Source: Cyclobacteriaceae bacterium (GTDB taxonomy: Bacteria > Bacteroidota > Bacteroidia > Cytophagales > Cyclobacteriaceae). From it: a DNA stretch of 64,000 nt. Positions within the stretch are counted from its first letter, which is position 1. The number at the start of each line of letters is the position of its first letter. Positions 54,567 to 63,164 of the stretch are shown here, piece by piece. The position numbers and the translations under genes are program-made. A model generated the notes under the pieces. The model ran no database searches, was not told where the DNA came from, and worked only from the letters and a program-made list of their open reading frames with translations. The stretch lies in contig JANQKF010000019.1 of the NCBI GenBank assembly GCA_028281285.1, positions 248,001 through 312,000 on the forward strand, read 5' to 3'.

Positions 54567-55892
54567 GTGAATAGGTTCATTCTATATATAGTACTCGGCA
54601 TAACGCCCATTTCGGTGATGGCTCAGGGCTTTGAGAAAATTCTTGAGCGCAAGGTGAGTATTAATGTCACGAATGAACCTATAAAATCTGTTTTGAAGCG
54701 TTTGGAAGACCTCGGAGACTTCAGCTTTGCTTACACTCCGGAGTTGTTTGATGTGAACAAAAAAATTACAATCGATGCAAAGGAGGAACCTCTCCAGAAG
54801 ATACTCAAAGAAGTACTCAGCGGAGAAAAAGTGGAATGCAAGGAGGTCAATAACAAGATCTTCATTCGAAGGAAAAAAGTCACCGGTGGTCAGGCTTTAC
54901 AAAATGATACAAAGAGACAACCAACTCGTAGGCGTTCAATCCAACCCATCACCCGGTCGGATAAGACGACATCAGAGAAAGCGGTTGTACGCGGCATAGA
55001 GGTGAAGTCGGCTGATACAGTGCTCAGGGAGCGTGCTGATGCACCTCAGAATCTGAAGAGTCAAACTGTATCAAATGCTATTGGTGATTTGGATGGTGAC
55101 AAGATCAATGTTGATACAGCGTCAAAGGAACCATCGGCTACTGTGATAGGAGAAAAGATGCATGGCCAAAGGGAATTGGCTAGGGAGGAGTTTGAAATCA
55201 ATAAGATAGAAAAACTCTCTGTTGGGCCTTCGGAATTCCTTAGTTATGGTGGATCTACCTCCGAAAGACCTAGGTTTACACGAGTAAGACCCACCGTTGA
55301 ATATGAGTGGCCGGAAGATGGAAAAAGAGAAAAGGCGCCAAGGGAAAGGAAGCCGAAGGAAGAAAAGAAGTTCAGGGTCTTTGGAGCTTCTACAACTTCG
55401 TACTCTCAGATTGGAGACAAGGGGGGTATTGTTATGGGTGGACGAGGTGCACTCTTACTCAACAAGCGATTTGGAGTAGGTTTGGCTGGTTATGCCTTTC
55501 AAACCGGGACTTTTGACGACACATTTCTTTCGCAGAGTGACTTCAGATATTCCGGAGGATATGGGGGAGTTTTGCTCGAATATACGCTCACTCCGGACAA
55601 ACCCGTTCATGTGACTTTTCCGATGGTATTTGGAATAGGAGGGGCCGTATACTCCCAAGCCCAACTCACCGATTCTAAGTTGGTCATTGATTCGCAGGCG
55701 ATTCTAGTTGCAGAGCCGGGAATTGAATTAGAGTTCAATGTTATCAAGTACGTGAAGATGTCTTTTGGAGCTACCTATCGAATCACCTCAAATGCTACTC
55801 TCACACAAGAGGGAAGACAGAGTGAAATACTTTCCAGTCGGGGACTTAATGGCCTGACTGCCGGATGTACCGTGAAGTTTGGAATTTTTTAA
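54567..55892 (+). CDS. STN domain fused to a small barrel-like domain
   Basis: A 441-residue exported protein: signal peptide (to MAQ, residue 20), STN domain (about 28-102, VSINVTNEPIKSVLKRLEDLG, KEVNNKIFIRRKK), a long charged linker (about 105-265, rich in Arg, Lys, Thr, Glu), and a C-terminal domain (about 267-441) paralogous to the preceding 211-residue protein and ending in VKFGIF. STN domains normally sit on TonB receptors, secretins or FecR proteins. Here one is on a protein too small to be a TonB receptor, in an operon with a FecR. Start is GTG 54567. The role is unknown; signal relay to FecR is my inference. Confidence 0.75.
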   Translation: MNRFILYIVLGITPISVMAQGFEKILERKVSINVTNEPIKSVLKRLEDLGDFSFAYTPELFDVNKKITIDAKEEPLQKILKEVLSGEKVECKEVNNKIFIRRKKVTGGQALQNDTKRQPTRRRSIQPITRSDKTTSEKAVVRGIEVKSADTVLRERADAPQNLKSQTVSNAIGDLDGDKINVDTASKEPSATVIGEKMHGQRELAREEFEINKIEKLSVGPSEFLSYGGSTSERPRFTRVRPTVEYEWPEDGKREKAPRERKPKEEKKFRVFGASTTSYSQIGDKGGIVMGGRGALLLNKRFGVGLAGYAFQTGTFDDTFLSQSDFRYSGGYGGVLLEYTLTPDKPVHVTFPMVFGIGGAVYSQAQLTDSKLVIDSQAILVAEPGIELEFNVIKYVKMSFGATYRITSNATLTQEGRQSEILSSRGLNGLTAGCTVKFGIF

Positions 55893-55945
55893 TTGGAAAA
55901 TGCATGATGCGAATCAAGCATTGCATTTAGTTAATACTCATAAAC

Positions 55946-56617
55946 TCAAACCCGCCTGATATCAGGCGGGTTTTTAATGAAATCCATAAGTTCCAAGTGG
56001 TCATTCACAGTGGTGAAAGCTCCTACATCCAGAAGTCTTTCTTTATATCCATCAAGAATATGGCTACCACCAAGAAAGCCAATCACCTGAAGTCCGGCTT
56101 TATGGGCGGCCATGACTCCAGTGGTACTGTCCTCAACAACCACAATATCCCCTTTAGGGATACCTATTTCTTGCATGGCCAATTCATAAACCAACGGGCT
56201 GGGTTTTGGAGCGGCCACCTGTTCAGAAGAGAAAAGGCTCCCTTTAAAATGGTGCTCGATCTTAAACTTGCTCAGTGCATTTTCGATATAGTTGACACTA
56301 CTGTTGGAGACCACAGATTTTGGGAGATCGATTTGGGCCAATGCCTTCTGAACACCTGAGATTGGACGGATGTTGCTTTTGACATTGGTCTCAATTTCTC
56401 TTACCCCTAAACGAATATCCAAATCACTGGATAGCTCATTGGCAGCCTGTAGTTCACGAATAATACCCGAGAAGGTTTTGCCAGTATGATTTTGAATAAA
56501 CGACTCTGTGGTGATATTGACTTGGTTTTCCCGAAGCCAGGCCGACATCACTTCGGCCGCCACGATTTCGGTATCTAATAGGACACCATCACAATCAAAT
56601 ATGATATGTTTGAGCAA
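55946..56617 (-). CDS. HAD-superfamily hydrolase (phosphoglucomutase-like)
   Basis: A 223-residue phosphatase-type protein of HAD subfamily IA. Motif I is IIFDCDGVLLDTE with nucleophile Asp8 and Asp10; SVVSNSSVNYIE is motif II, KPSPLVYELAMQEIG is motif III with its lysine, and VVVEDSTTGVMAAHKAG is motif IV. The cap region resembles beta-phosphoglucomutase and sugar phosphatases. Probable start is TTG 56617, since no ATG precedes motif I; the LOG gene upstream ends 3 bases before it, so the two are cotranscribed. Substrate unknown. Confidence 0.9.
   Translation of the reverse strand: MLKHIIFDCDGVLLDTEIVAAEVMSAWLRENQVNITTESFIQNHTGKTFSGIIRELQAANELSSDLDIRLGVREIETNVKSNIRPISGVQKALAQIDLPKSVVSNSSVNYIENALSKFKIEHHFKGSLFSSEQVAAPKPSPLVYELAMQEIGIPKGDIVVVEDSTTGVMAAHKAGLQVIGFLGGSHILDGYKERLLDVGAFTTVNDHLELMDFIKNPPDIRRV
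55948..55975 (+). terminator. Strong palindromic terminator inside the end of the HAD gene
   Basis: AAACCCGCCTGAT-ATCAGGCGGGTTT is a 26-base perfect palindrome (11-bp usable stem with an ATAT-type loop) followed by further Ts. It ends the sigma-to-barrel operon, and the last nine codons of the convergent HAD gene lie within it. Confidence 0.88.
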
Positions 56618-56619
56618 CC

Positions 56620-57324
56620 CTAGAAGTTTGGAGTCAACAAGTATTGTGAATAGAAGTCGTCTATGACTTTGACAGCTTCAGTGGCATCTTCAACCACGTT
56701 GATCAAGTCCAGATCTCCTGGACTGATATTACCTTCACCCAACATTGTATTTCTAACCCAGTCTAACAATCCACCCCAATAGCTTTTGCCAACTAATACG
56801 ATCGGGAACCTGCCAATCTTTGCGGTTTGAATTAAGGTTATCGCCTCAAAAAGTTCGTCCAGTGTTCCGAATCCTCCGGGCATCACGATGAAGCCTTGTG
56901 AGTATTTCACAAACATCACTTTTCGTACAAAGAAGTAATCGAAGGAAATGAGTTTATCAGGATCTATGTAGATGTTATTTCCCTGCTCATGGGGCAATTC
57001 AATATTCAGTCCTACTGACTTACCGTTTTCACTGTTAGCCCCTTTATTACCAGCCTCCATAATACCGGGTCCACCGCCAGTAATGACTCCATAGCCATGG
57101 CGCACTAATTTTGCTGCGATTTCCTCAGCCATTTTGTAGTACTCATGATTTGGTTTGGTCCGTGCCGAACCAAAAATGGAAACACATGGTCCGATTTTGC
57201 CCATTTTTTCAAAACCATCAACAAATTCCGCCATTACCTTGAAAATGGCCCAGGAGTCGTTGGTTTTAATTTCATTCCAGTCCTTATCCTTAAAAGCCTG
57301 TCTTATCTTGTCTTCACTATTCAT
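56620..57324 (-). CDS. LOG family protein (TIGR00730, Rossmann-fold nucleotide hydrolase type)
   Basis: A 234-residue cytoplasmic protein of the LOG/lysine-decarboxylase-like family. The family motif PGGFGTLDELFEAITLIQT is complete, preceded by YGVITGGGPGIMEAGNKGA and VSIFGSARTKP. Plant and bacterial LOG proteins release cytokinin or ribose-phosphate from AMP derivatives; in Bacteroidota the physiological substrate is not known, and nucleotide clean-up is likelier than hormone synthesis. The N-terminal 40 residues are an extra helical segment. It precedes the HAD gene by 2 bases and follows the TIGR01777 gene. Confidence 0.9.
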   Translation of the reverse strand: MNSEDKIRQAFKDKDWNEIKTNDSWAIFKVMAEFVDGFEKMGKIGPCVSIFGSARTKPNHEYYKMAEEIAAKLVRHGYGVITGGGPGIMEAGNKGANSENGKSVGLNIELPHEQGNNIYIDPDKLISFDYFFVRKVMFVKYSQGFIVMPGGFGTLDELFEAITLIQTAKIGRFPIVLVGKSYWGGLLDWVRNTMLGEGNISPGDLDLINVVEDATEAVKVIDDFYSQYLLTPNF

Positions 57325-57374
57325 ATATAAAAAATTATTAAGCCTTAAGTTAACGTAATTCCCTTGTGAAAAGG

Positions 57375-58277
57375 TTACCTGTTTTTTAAATCTTGAAGTG
57401 CCCCTTGCAGTTTAGGAAACTTGAATTGGTAGCCAGCTTCCTGAATTTTGGTACTACTTACCTTCGAACCTCCGAGTACTATAGATGCCATTTCACCTAA
57501 CATCAATTTGAGTACCAGCTTGGGAACTGGAATAGGTAAATAGGTCTTTCCGAAAGTTTTGGCGGCTTCCCTTGTGAACTCCCGATTTGTCAGAGGCCTA
57601 GGCCCCACGATATTAAATGGACCTTCAAGCCCGTCATTATCAAAAAGGAACTTGATCATTCCACAGACATCGTCAATATGGATCCAGCTCATAAACTGTC
57701 GTCCATTACCAAGGGGAGCAGCTACCGGGGGCTTAGTCAATTCTACCAATGCACCACCCTTGTTACTGAGCACTACACCAATTCTTAACTGAACAAGCCG
57801 TACTTCAAGCTCCTTGAACCTTCTTGTCGAGGCTTCCCATGCATCAGTCACATGAGCAAGAAAGTCGCTGCCAGTGGGGCTGTCCTCCATCATCATGGCA
57901 GGGTTATTTCCTGAACCGTAAATGCCGATGGCCGAGGCTGCGATAATAGTTTTGACCGAATGTTCGGACGACTTCAGTTTGTCGTAAAGTAGTCGTGAAG
58001 TCTGGGTTCTACTTTCCAGGATCACGTTCTTTCGTTGTTGACTCCACTTCTCATCGGCTACACCTGCCCCTGCAAGATGAATTATGGTATCCACCCCGTT
58101 CAGGGCACCGTCCTCAAGGTGATCAGTCTCGTAGTCCCAAGTAAAGACAGTATGATCCGATGGATGACTTTTAGTTCTGCTTAAAACAGATATACTATGA
58201 CCGTCTTTTATCAAGAGTGGAATGAGTGCTTTTCCTACAAGTCCGGTACCCCCGGTGATTAGAATCTTATTGGGCAT
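57375..58277 (-). CDS. TIGR01777-family NAD-dependent epimerase-like protein
   Basis: A 300-residue short-chain dehydrogenase-like protein of the SDR39U1/TIGR01777 family. The Rossmann motif GGTGLVGKALIPLL opens the protein, and IHLAGAGVADEKW, AASAIGIYG and PFNIVGPRPLTNREF mark the family; the C-terminal extension is DUF1731-like (KLMLGEMASIVLGGSKVSSTKI). Substrate is unknown. A loose promoter (TTTG, 19 bases, TATTTATA) lies at 58319-58289 on the minus strand. It is the first of three minus-strand genes with LOG and HAD. Confidence 0.9.
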   Translation of the reverse strand: MPNKILITGGTGLVGKALIPLLIKDGHSISVLSRTKSHPSDHTVFTWDYETDHLEDGALNGVDTIIHLAGAGVADEKWSQQRKNVILESRTQTSRLLYDKLKSSEHSVKTIIAASAIGIYGSGNNPAMMMEDSPTGSDFLAHVTDAWEASTRRFKELEVRLVQLRIGVVLSNKGGALVELTKPPVAAPLGNGRQFMSWIHIDDVCGMIKFLFDNDGLEGPFNIVGPRPLTNREFTREAAKTFGKTYLPIPVPKLVLKLMLGEMASIVLGGSKVSSTKIQEAGYQFKFPKLQGALQDLKNR

Positions 58278-58331
58278 ATCTACTAAAGTATAAATACAAC
58301 GTGGATGTTTTCATTCAAAGCATAAAAAAGA

Positions 58332-58450
58332 GGCCGTTCCAAAAAACCACATAGCCACCCTCGCAGGAGCGGGGATTTCATTATCCCGGAGATAAATCTT
58401 TGTAGAGATTCCCGTTTTCACGGGAATGACTCATTTTTTTTGGAAAGGAC
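58332..58450. repeat. MITE-like structured repeat with inverted ends
   Basis: TTCCAAAAAA (58337-58346) and TTTTTTGGAA (58436-58445) form perfect 10-base inverted ends, extended outward imperfectly (GGCCGTTCC against GGAAAGGAC). Inside are ATTCCCGT-TTTC-ACGGGAAT, an 8-bp perfect hairpin, and CCCTCGC/GCGGGG. The GTCATTCCCG motif, read on the minus strand, resembles dispersed REP-like repeats. No coding frame is contained. Confidence 0.5.
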
Positions 58451-58452
58451 AT

Positions 58453-58483
58453 AAAAAAACCGCTCCAATTTGAAGCGGTTTTT
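58453..58483. terminator. Terminator after the TonB receptor gene, bidirectional
   Basis: AAAACCGCT and AGCGGTTTT pair around a 9-base loop (CCAATTTGA). Runs of A on the left and T on the right give a T-tract on both strands. It ends the minus-strand TonB receptor transcript, whose stop is at 58500. Confidence 0.85.
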
Positions 58484-58499
58484 GTCGAAATATTTTTGA

Positions 58500-61376
58500 T
58501 TAGTTGAACCTATAGCCAAAGCTTAAACTAAAGGTTCTTCCCGGAGCCAAAGAGTTAAATATTTGATTGGATGAACCAAAGGACTCAAATTCCATTTCTC
58601 TTTTTGAATCAAGGATATTACTGATTTTAAGGCCCAGAGTCATTTTTCCATCTTCACCAAAACCTTTGGACATGTTAAAATTCAAGCTGTGGAACGGAAC
58701 TGTATAGACATCAGGTCGGTCGGCAATACCCACAAATTGCAAGGTTCTACCCTGTACATTATAGTATAGACCTGCATTGATGAAGTTATCAAACCCTTGA
58801 TAAGCCAACCCGGTGTTGATAATATATGGGGCCTGACCTGCCATATCTCGAGTATCACTCACGGTTTCACCATCACGTGCGTTGTCAATTCTTGACTGAC
58901 GCTCAGTTGGGTTCATATCGATTTTAGAATCAATAATGGTGACATTCGCATTGAAATCAATTTCTTTCAATCCATCACCCATAAATCCAAGATTCTTTCT
59001 TAATTCAATTTCCGCTCCAAATATTCGGCCATCCCCCACGTTTCTTGGCTGGAAGTTATTGGCTGCCTGCACGTATTGAACAACTTCAATCGGGTTCTTG
59101 AATGACTTGAAGAAGGCACTCACCGAGAAAGTCTGGCCCCCGGGCTGGAAGGTTTCGTAACGAAGGTCGAAATTACTGATGTTGGTTGATTGCAAATTAC
59201 CATCCCAGATTACTTCTCCTGTACTTACGTCAACATCCCTGAACAGACCACCAATGAACGTACGACCGGTCAGTGGATCAAGAATGTTCGCAAATGAGGC
59301 TTCCTTGAATGAAGGTCTGGCAATCGTACTGGAGTAAGAAAGTCGGATATTCTGATCTTCTACCACATTATAGATGAAGTTGATAGAAGGGAAGATATCC
59401 AAATCATCTAGCACCTTTTCGTTGTCGAAAACGAATTCCTGGTTTTGATCAGTACCTGTATATTTCTGAACGAATTGCTCTGCGCGTACACCGATGACCG
59501 CTTTGATTTTGTCCGTGGCCTCAAACTCAGTGGATATATAACCAGCCATCACGTTCGAATTTGCCTCGTATAGGTTGGTATTCACTGGAATGAACGAAGG
59601 AGACCAGGAGATACCTCCAAAATTCTCTCTAGACCAAAGATTTTCTTCATTCAGAAATTCATCAGGATCGCCTGTGATTTGGGTCTGGTTTACGCTAAAC
59701 TGAAAGTTCTGAATATCAAAATTTCTGTTTTTGTATGTATGTGCCAAACCGAATCGCAGCTTGGCTTCCTTGTTGTTCTTTTTGATATTTCGGATGACAT
59801 CGATTTTACTGGAGATGTTGTTTTCCTCCAGGGTTCTCCAAATTCGTTGAGGTAGTCCGGATTCGGTACCTGCACTGAACCCACCACCGTCAGTTCTGAA
59901 TCGTGTAAATCGGATATCTGGATCTTCGATGGATGACCTTGTTGGGGATACTTTCCATTCCACTTCCCATGCGCCTTGGTTTAAGAAGTGGGTACCAGCT
60001 AAAAGGATATTGGTAAGGGCTCTTTGGTTGTATTCAAGGTTATGCTGGATAGCTTCGAAATTAGAACCCTGATTCGTTTGGTTATAATTAAAGATACCTG
60101 CCTTCGATTCACCGTTCTGTAAATGAATGATATTTAGCTTATACTTTGCTTGATCTGATTTGAGCGCCACGCCACCCATCAAGCCTATCAGGACATTATT
60201 GGTACCATAGTCTCCTCGTTGGATTTCTCTTCTGTCTAGCTCGAGTATATCACTGGTATTTCCTTTCCCATATCTACCAAATTCTGCACCCTCGTAGTAG
60301 TCAATGTTATTCTTATACGAAACAGAAAAATTATATCCCAAGGTTTTGTTTCCCAGCTCAGTCTGATTTCCAGCACTGTAGCCCAGGCTGAAATTCATAA
60401 AGCTGTTATCGCGCATGGCTGCGAGGTTCTTGTTAAAGTTCCCTAAGATGCTGGTATATTCGGCAGCCGCGGCAGGGTCAAGGAAGGCATCGGTCAAAAA
60501 TGGGATATCTGTTCTTCCTCCTGTGGGAATATCCCTCAAACCATTGTCAAATCCGAGAAAATCGGTACCACTGCCTTCATAAGTCAGGTAGTTGCTATTG
60601 AAATGCATGGCTGGGTTAAAACCTAATCCTGCGGAGAACGAGGACATTTTTTCATCCGGGAATTCCTTGGTTTCCAGGTTCACGATGCCCCCTGTGAAGT
60701 CGGCTCCGAGTTCTGGAGTAAATGATTTGATCACCACAATATTATCAAGGACATTAGTAGGGAAGAGATCCATCTGCAAAGTATTCCTGTCAGGATCAAG
60801 TCCGGGGATGTCCATACCATTCAAAATGGATTTCGTATATCGATCGCCAAGCCCTCGAACATAGACGTACTTCCCGCCTTCAACAGATACTCCCGGTACA
60901 CGTTGAGAAGCTGCAGCTGCATCACCATCTCCTATTTTCTTAAAGTTTGAAGAGGAGATACCATCAATCAGGTATGTCGATTTCTTTTTTACATTTAGCA
61001 GAGCCGCCTCTGTTACTTTCAGGACTTCAGCGGCAACGACCACAACATCCAATTCGGTAAAGGCTTCTTCCATGGTAATGTTATCAAGCACGTTCGCCTC
61101 TCCTGCGGATACAGTAACATCACTAATCTCTACCGTTTGGAAGGATACGAAAGTTGCCTGAACAGTATAAGTTCCGGGAGCCACTGTAATTTGAAATTTA
61201 CCGTCAAAGTCACTAATTGTTCCGTTGGTAGTTCCTTTGATTATTACCTGAACACCATACATTGGTTGTCCGTCCGGATCATACACTGTTCCTCGGATAA
61301 ACCCTTGTTCCTGCGCTTTTAACATACCGGCTAGTCCCATAATCATGAAGCATGCCAGTAAAACTGTTCTTTTCAT
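58500..61376 (-). CDS. TonB-dependent receptor with carboxypeptidase-like domain
   Basis: A 958-residue outer-membrane receptor. It has a signal peptide (TVLLACFMIMGLAGMLKAQ), a carboxypeptidase regulatory-like domain (about 25-110, GTVYDPDGQPMYGVQVIIKG), a plug with VSVEGGKYVYVRGLGDRYT, and a barrel ending FSLSFGYRFN. It lacks an STN domain. It lies downstream of a beta-helix lipoprotein gene on the same strand, separated by 96 bases with a strong hairpin between; the pair recurs in Bacteroidota in my recollection, with unknown cargo. The frame can extend to TTG 61391, but ATG 61376 begins the signal peptide. Confidence 0.92.
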   Translation of the reverse strand: MKRTVLLACFMIMGLAGMLKAQEQGFIRGTVYDPDGQPMYGVQVIIKGTTNGTISDFDGKFQITVAPGTYTVQATFVSFQTVEISDVTVSAGEANVLDNITMEEAFTELDVVVVAAEVLKVTEAALLNVKKKSTYLIDGISSSNFKKIGDGDAAAASQRVPGVSVEGGKYVYVRGLGDRYTKSILNGMDIPGLDPDRNTLQMDLFPTNVLDNIVVIKSFTPELGADFTGGIVNLETKEFPDEKMSSFSAGLGFNPAMHFNSNYLTYEGSGTDFLGFDNGLRDIPTGGRTDIPFLTDAFLDPAAAAEYTSILGNFNKNLAAMRDNSFMNFSLGYSAGNQTELGNKTLGYNFSVSYKNNIDYYEGAEFGRYGKGNTSDILELDRREIQRGDYGTNNVLIGLMGGVALKSDQAKYKLNIIHLQNGESKAGIFNYNQTNQGSNFEAIQHNLEYNQRALTNILLAGTHFLNQGAWEVEWKVSPTRSSIEDPDIRFTRFRTDGGGFSAGTESGLPQRIWRTLEENNISSKIDVIRNIKKNNKEAKLRFGLAHTYKNRNFDIQNFQFSVNQTQITGDPDEFLNEENLWSRENFGGISWSPSFIPVNTNLYEANSNVMAGYISTEFEATDKIKAVIGVRAEQFVQKYTGTDQNQEFVFDNEKVLDDLDIFPSINFIYNVVEDQNIRLSYSSTIARPSFKEASFANILDPLTGRTFIGGLFRDVDVSTGEVIWDGNLQSTNISNFDLRYETFQPGGQTFSVSAFFKSFKNPIEVVQYVQAANNFQPRNVGDGRIFGAEIELRKNLGFMGDGLKEIDFNANVTIIDSKIDMNPTERQSRIDNARDGETVSDTRDMAGQAPYIINTGLAYQGFDNFINAGLYYNVQGRTLQFVGIADRPDVYTVPFHSLNFNMSKGFGEDGKMTLGLKISNILDSKREMEFESFGSSNQIFNSLAPGRTFSLSFGYRFN

Positions 61377-61415
61377 AGTCTTGTCGATCAAAATAATCTG
61401 TGGCTATTCATTAAT

Positions 61416-61446
61416 AAAGGGTGCTACGCCACCGATAGCACCCTTT
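61416..61446 (-). other. Intercistronic hairpin between lipoprotein and TonB receptor genes
   Basis: AAAGGGTGCTA and TAGCACCCTTT form a perfect 11-bp stem around a 9-base loop (CGCCACCGA). On the transcript it follows the lipoprotein stop by 26 bases and precedes the receptor ATG by 39. No T-tract follows on the minus strand, so it may protect the upstream message or attenuate read-through instead of terminating fully. Confidence 0.6.
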
Positions 61447-61472
61447 GAAACCTTTATATTTTATTGTTCTTT

Positions 61473-63026
61473 CTAAAAGTCATCTAGTTCACCTGCAACA
61501 TCTGCCCATGTCCAAGTTGCAAAGGCAGATTTATCAGCTCCCACAGTTGGAGTAGTCACTACTTCAACTGAAGAAGGAAGCGGCATCTGAGTGAAAATAT
61601 CAAGTGCAGTTTCTCCGTCACCAGTTTTCTCAAGTACAATATCTGGAATGGTCAAATTACCTTCTGTTAAGTGAGAAACATTGAACTGAAGATTGGTCAA
61701 TGTGATTTCACCTTGTAGGTAGTTGTTAGCCACTCCATTGTTATCCAATTCAAAATCCGATCCTTCAGAGAAATTGAAGAAGTAGATATTATTCAAAGTA
61801 CACTTGGCATCAGATCTCAAGTCAGCATATTCTCCTCGATCGCTTACGCCAGCTCCTTTACCTTTGATTGATCCGTTTTGAAGAGTGTACGCACCATCAG
61901 CACTGCCTTCAGGTCCGTCAAGCTCCATGCCGTGGTCTGAGTTGCTTCCAAGGATACCGATGAAGTTGTCGATAGTTCCAGTATAAGCCTGATCACAGTC
62001 GAAAGAGTCATCACCAGAGTTCCAAACCAAAATGTTAGACACATCAACTGATCCACCAAAAGGCTCGATTCCGTCATCCTGGTTACCGATAATCTCTACA
62101 TACTCGATAGTAGTTCCTGACCCAACTCCTCCAAGAGTTAAACCATTGATCTCGTTACCATCTCCAATGTTAGTACCTCCGTGACGGATAGATACGTATC
62201 TGATTGAACCAGAATTGTCTTCGTTGTTGGTTCCTCCATATAAACCGTTAGTATCTGAAGGAGGAATACCTTCAATTTGAACGGCTTCAGCATCGGCAGA
62301 GATAGGTGCTCTTCCAAGAACGATCAAGCCACCCCAAAGACCTTGAACTGTAGGTTCCAGGTTTGGACTGGCAATTTGTCCGGGAGCAATTTCGTCAGCT
62401 ACAGAAGTAAAGATGATTGGAGAAGCAGCTGTTCCCTGGGCCATCAACATACCGCCTCTGGCTACTACAAGTGCAGTTGAATTCGCCTCTTGCCCAGCTC
62501 CGCCTTTCACCACAACACCAGGTTCGATGGTCAAGGTTGCACCGTCAAGAACAAAGATCCTGCCTCTAAGGATATAAGTGTTACCGGTAGACCAAGTGGT
62601 ATTGCCACTGATGTTTTCTGTAACATCGAAGACCGTAATCTCTTCTTCAATAGTAACAACCGCTGTAGCGTCATCAGTTTGTCCTTCAGAATCAGTTACT
62701 TCTAATACAACAGAACCGGCACCAGCAGTGGTTGGAGTGAATGTCACAACAATATTGCCATTGGTATCTCCGGCTGTCAAATCAGTAGTAACCGCTGCCG
62801 TACCGCCCGTGGCTGTTACAACACGGCTGGAAGCAAAACCTCCAGGGACAGAAGCTGTGAAAGTTAATTGAACAGGGGTATCCAAATCTGTCGTTGCCGC
62901 GGCAGGGGCAGTAACAGTCGGTGCATTCGGTGTCGGAGTTGGATCGTCATCACTACAAGACGAAACAACCACTACCATAGCCAAAGCGCAGAAAAGGCTA
63001 AGTAGGTGTTTAACAGAATTTTTCAT
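61473..63026 (-). CDS. Lipoprotein with Ig-like and parallel beta-helix regions
   Basis: A 517-residue lipoprotein: the signal ends in VVVVSSCSDDDPTPTPN, with the lipidated cysteine and an acidic SDDD stretch that in Bacteroidota can direct surface display. An Ig-like beta domain follows (about 38-130, TAPAAATTDLDTPVQLTFTASVPG), then a right-handed beta-helix-like region (TLTIEPGVVVKGGAG, NGLTLGGVGSGTTIEYVEIIGNQDDGIEPFGG). Such proteins are often misnamed multidrug transporters. It is the first gene of a two-gene unit with the TonB receptor and presumably its surface partner. The ligand is unknown. Confidence 0.85.
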   Translation of the reverse strand: MKNSVKHLLSLFCALAMVVVVSSCSDDDPTPTPNAPTVTAPAAATTDLDTPVQLTFTASVPGGFASSRVVTATGGTAAVTTDLTAGDTNGNIVVTFTPTTAGAGSVVLEVTDSEGQTDDATAVVTIEEEITVFDVTENISGNTTWSTGNTYILRGRIFVLDGATLTIEPGVVVKGGAGQEANSTALVVARGGMLMAQGTAASPIIFTSVADEIAPGQIASPNLEPTVQGLWGGLIVLGRAPISADAEAVQIEGIPPSDTNGLYGGTNNEDNSGSIRYVSIRHGGTNIGDGNEINGLTLGGVGSGTTIEYVEIIGNQDDGIEPFGGSVDVSNILVWNSGDDSFDCDQAYTGTIDNFIGILGSNSDHGMELDGPEGSADGAYTLQNGSIKGKGAGVSDRGEYADLRSDAKCTLNNIYFFNFSEGSDFELDNNGVANNYLQGEITLTNLQFNVSHLTEGNLTIPDIVLEKTGDGETALDIFTQMPLPSSVEVVTTPTVGADKSAFATWTWADVAGELDDF

Positions 63027-63081
63027 GTGTTTGATTAGGTTTTAAATTTTGACCCAAAACAACATGATTCACCTTAGAAAT

Positions 63082-63156
63082 CGTTTAACCATTTGTTAAG
63101 AATGGTTGTCATTTGATTTACTAATCTGTTACCTGTATTACCCGTATGTTAAGAAG
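63082..63156 (-). promoter_or_regulatory. Repeated TTAnCC..TGTTAAG elements before the lipoprotein gene
   Basis: On the plus strand TTAACCATTTGTTAAGAA (63085-63102) and TTACCCGTATGTTAAGAA (63138-63155) recur 53 bases apart, about five helical turns. The second is preceded by TTACCTGTA (63129-63137), giving tandem TTACC(C/T)GTA copies. They lie 56-130 bases before the lipoprotein start and look like binding sites for an OmpR- or PhoB-type regulator, though none is assigned. Confidence 0.4.
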
Positions 63157-63164
63157 AATTCCGA

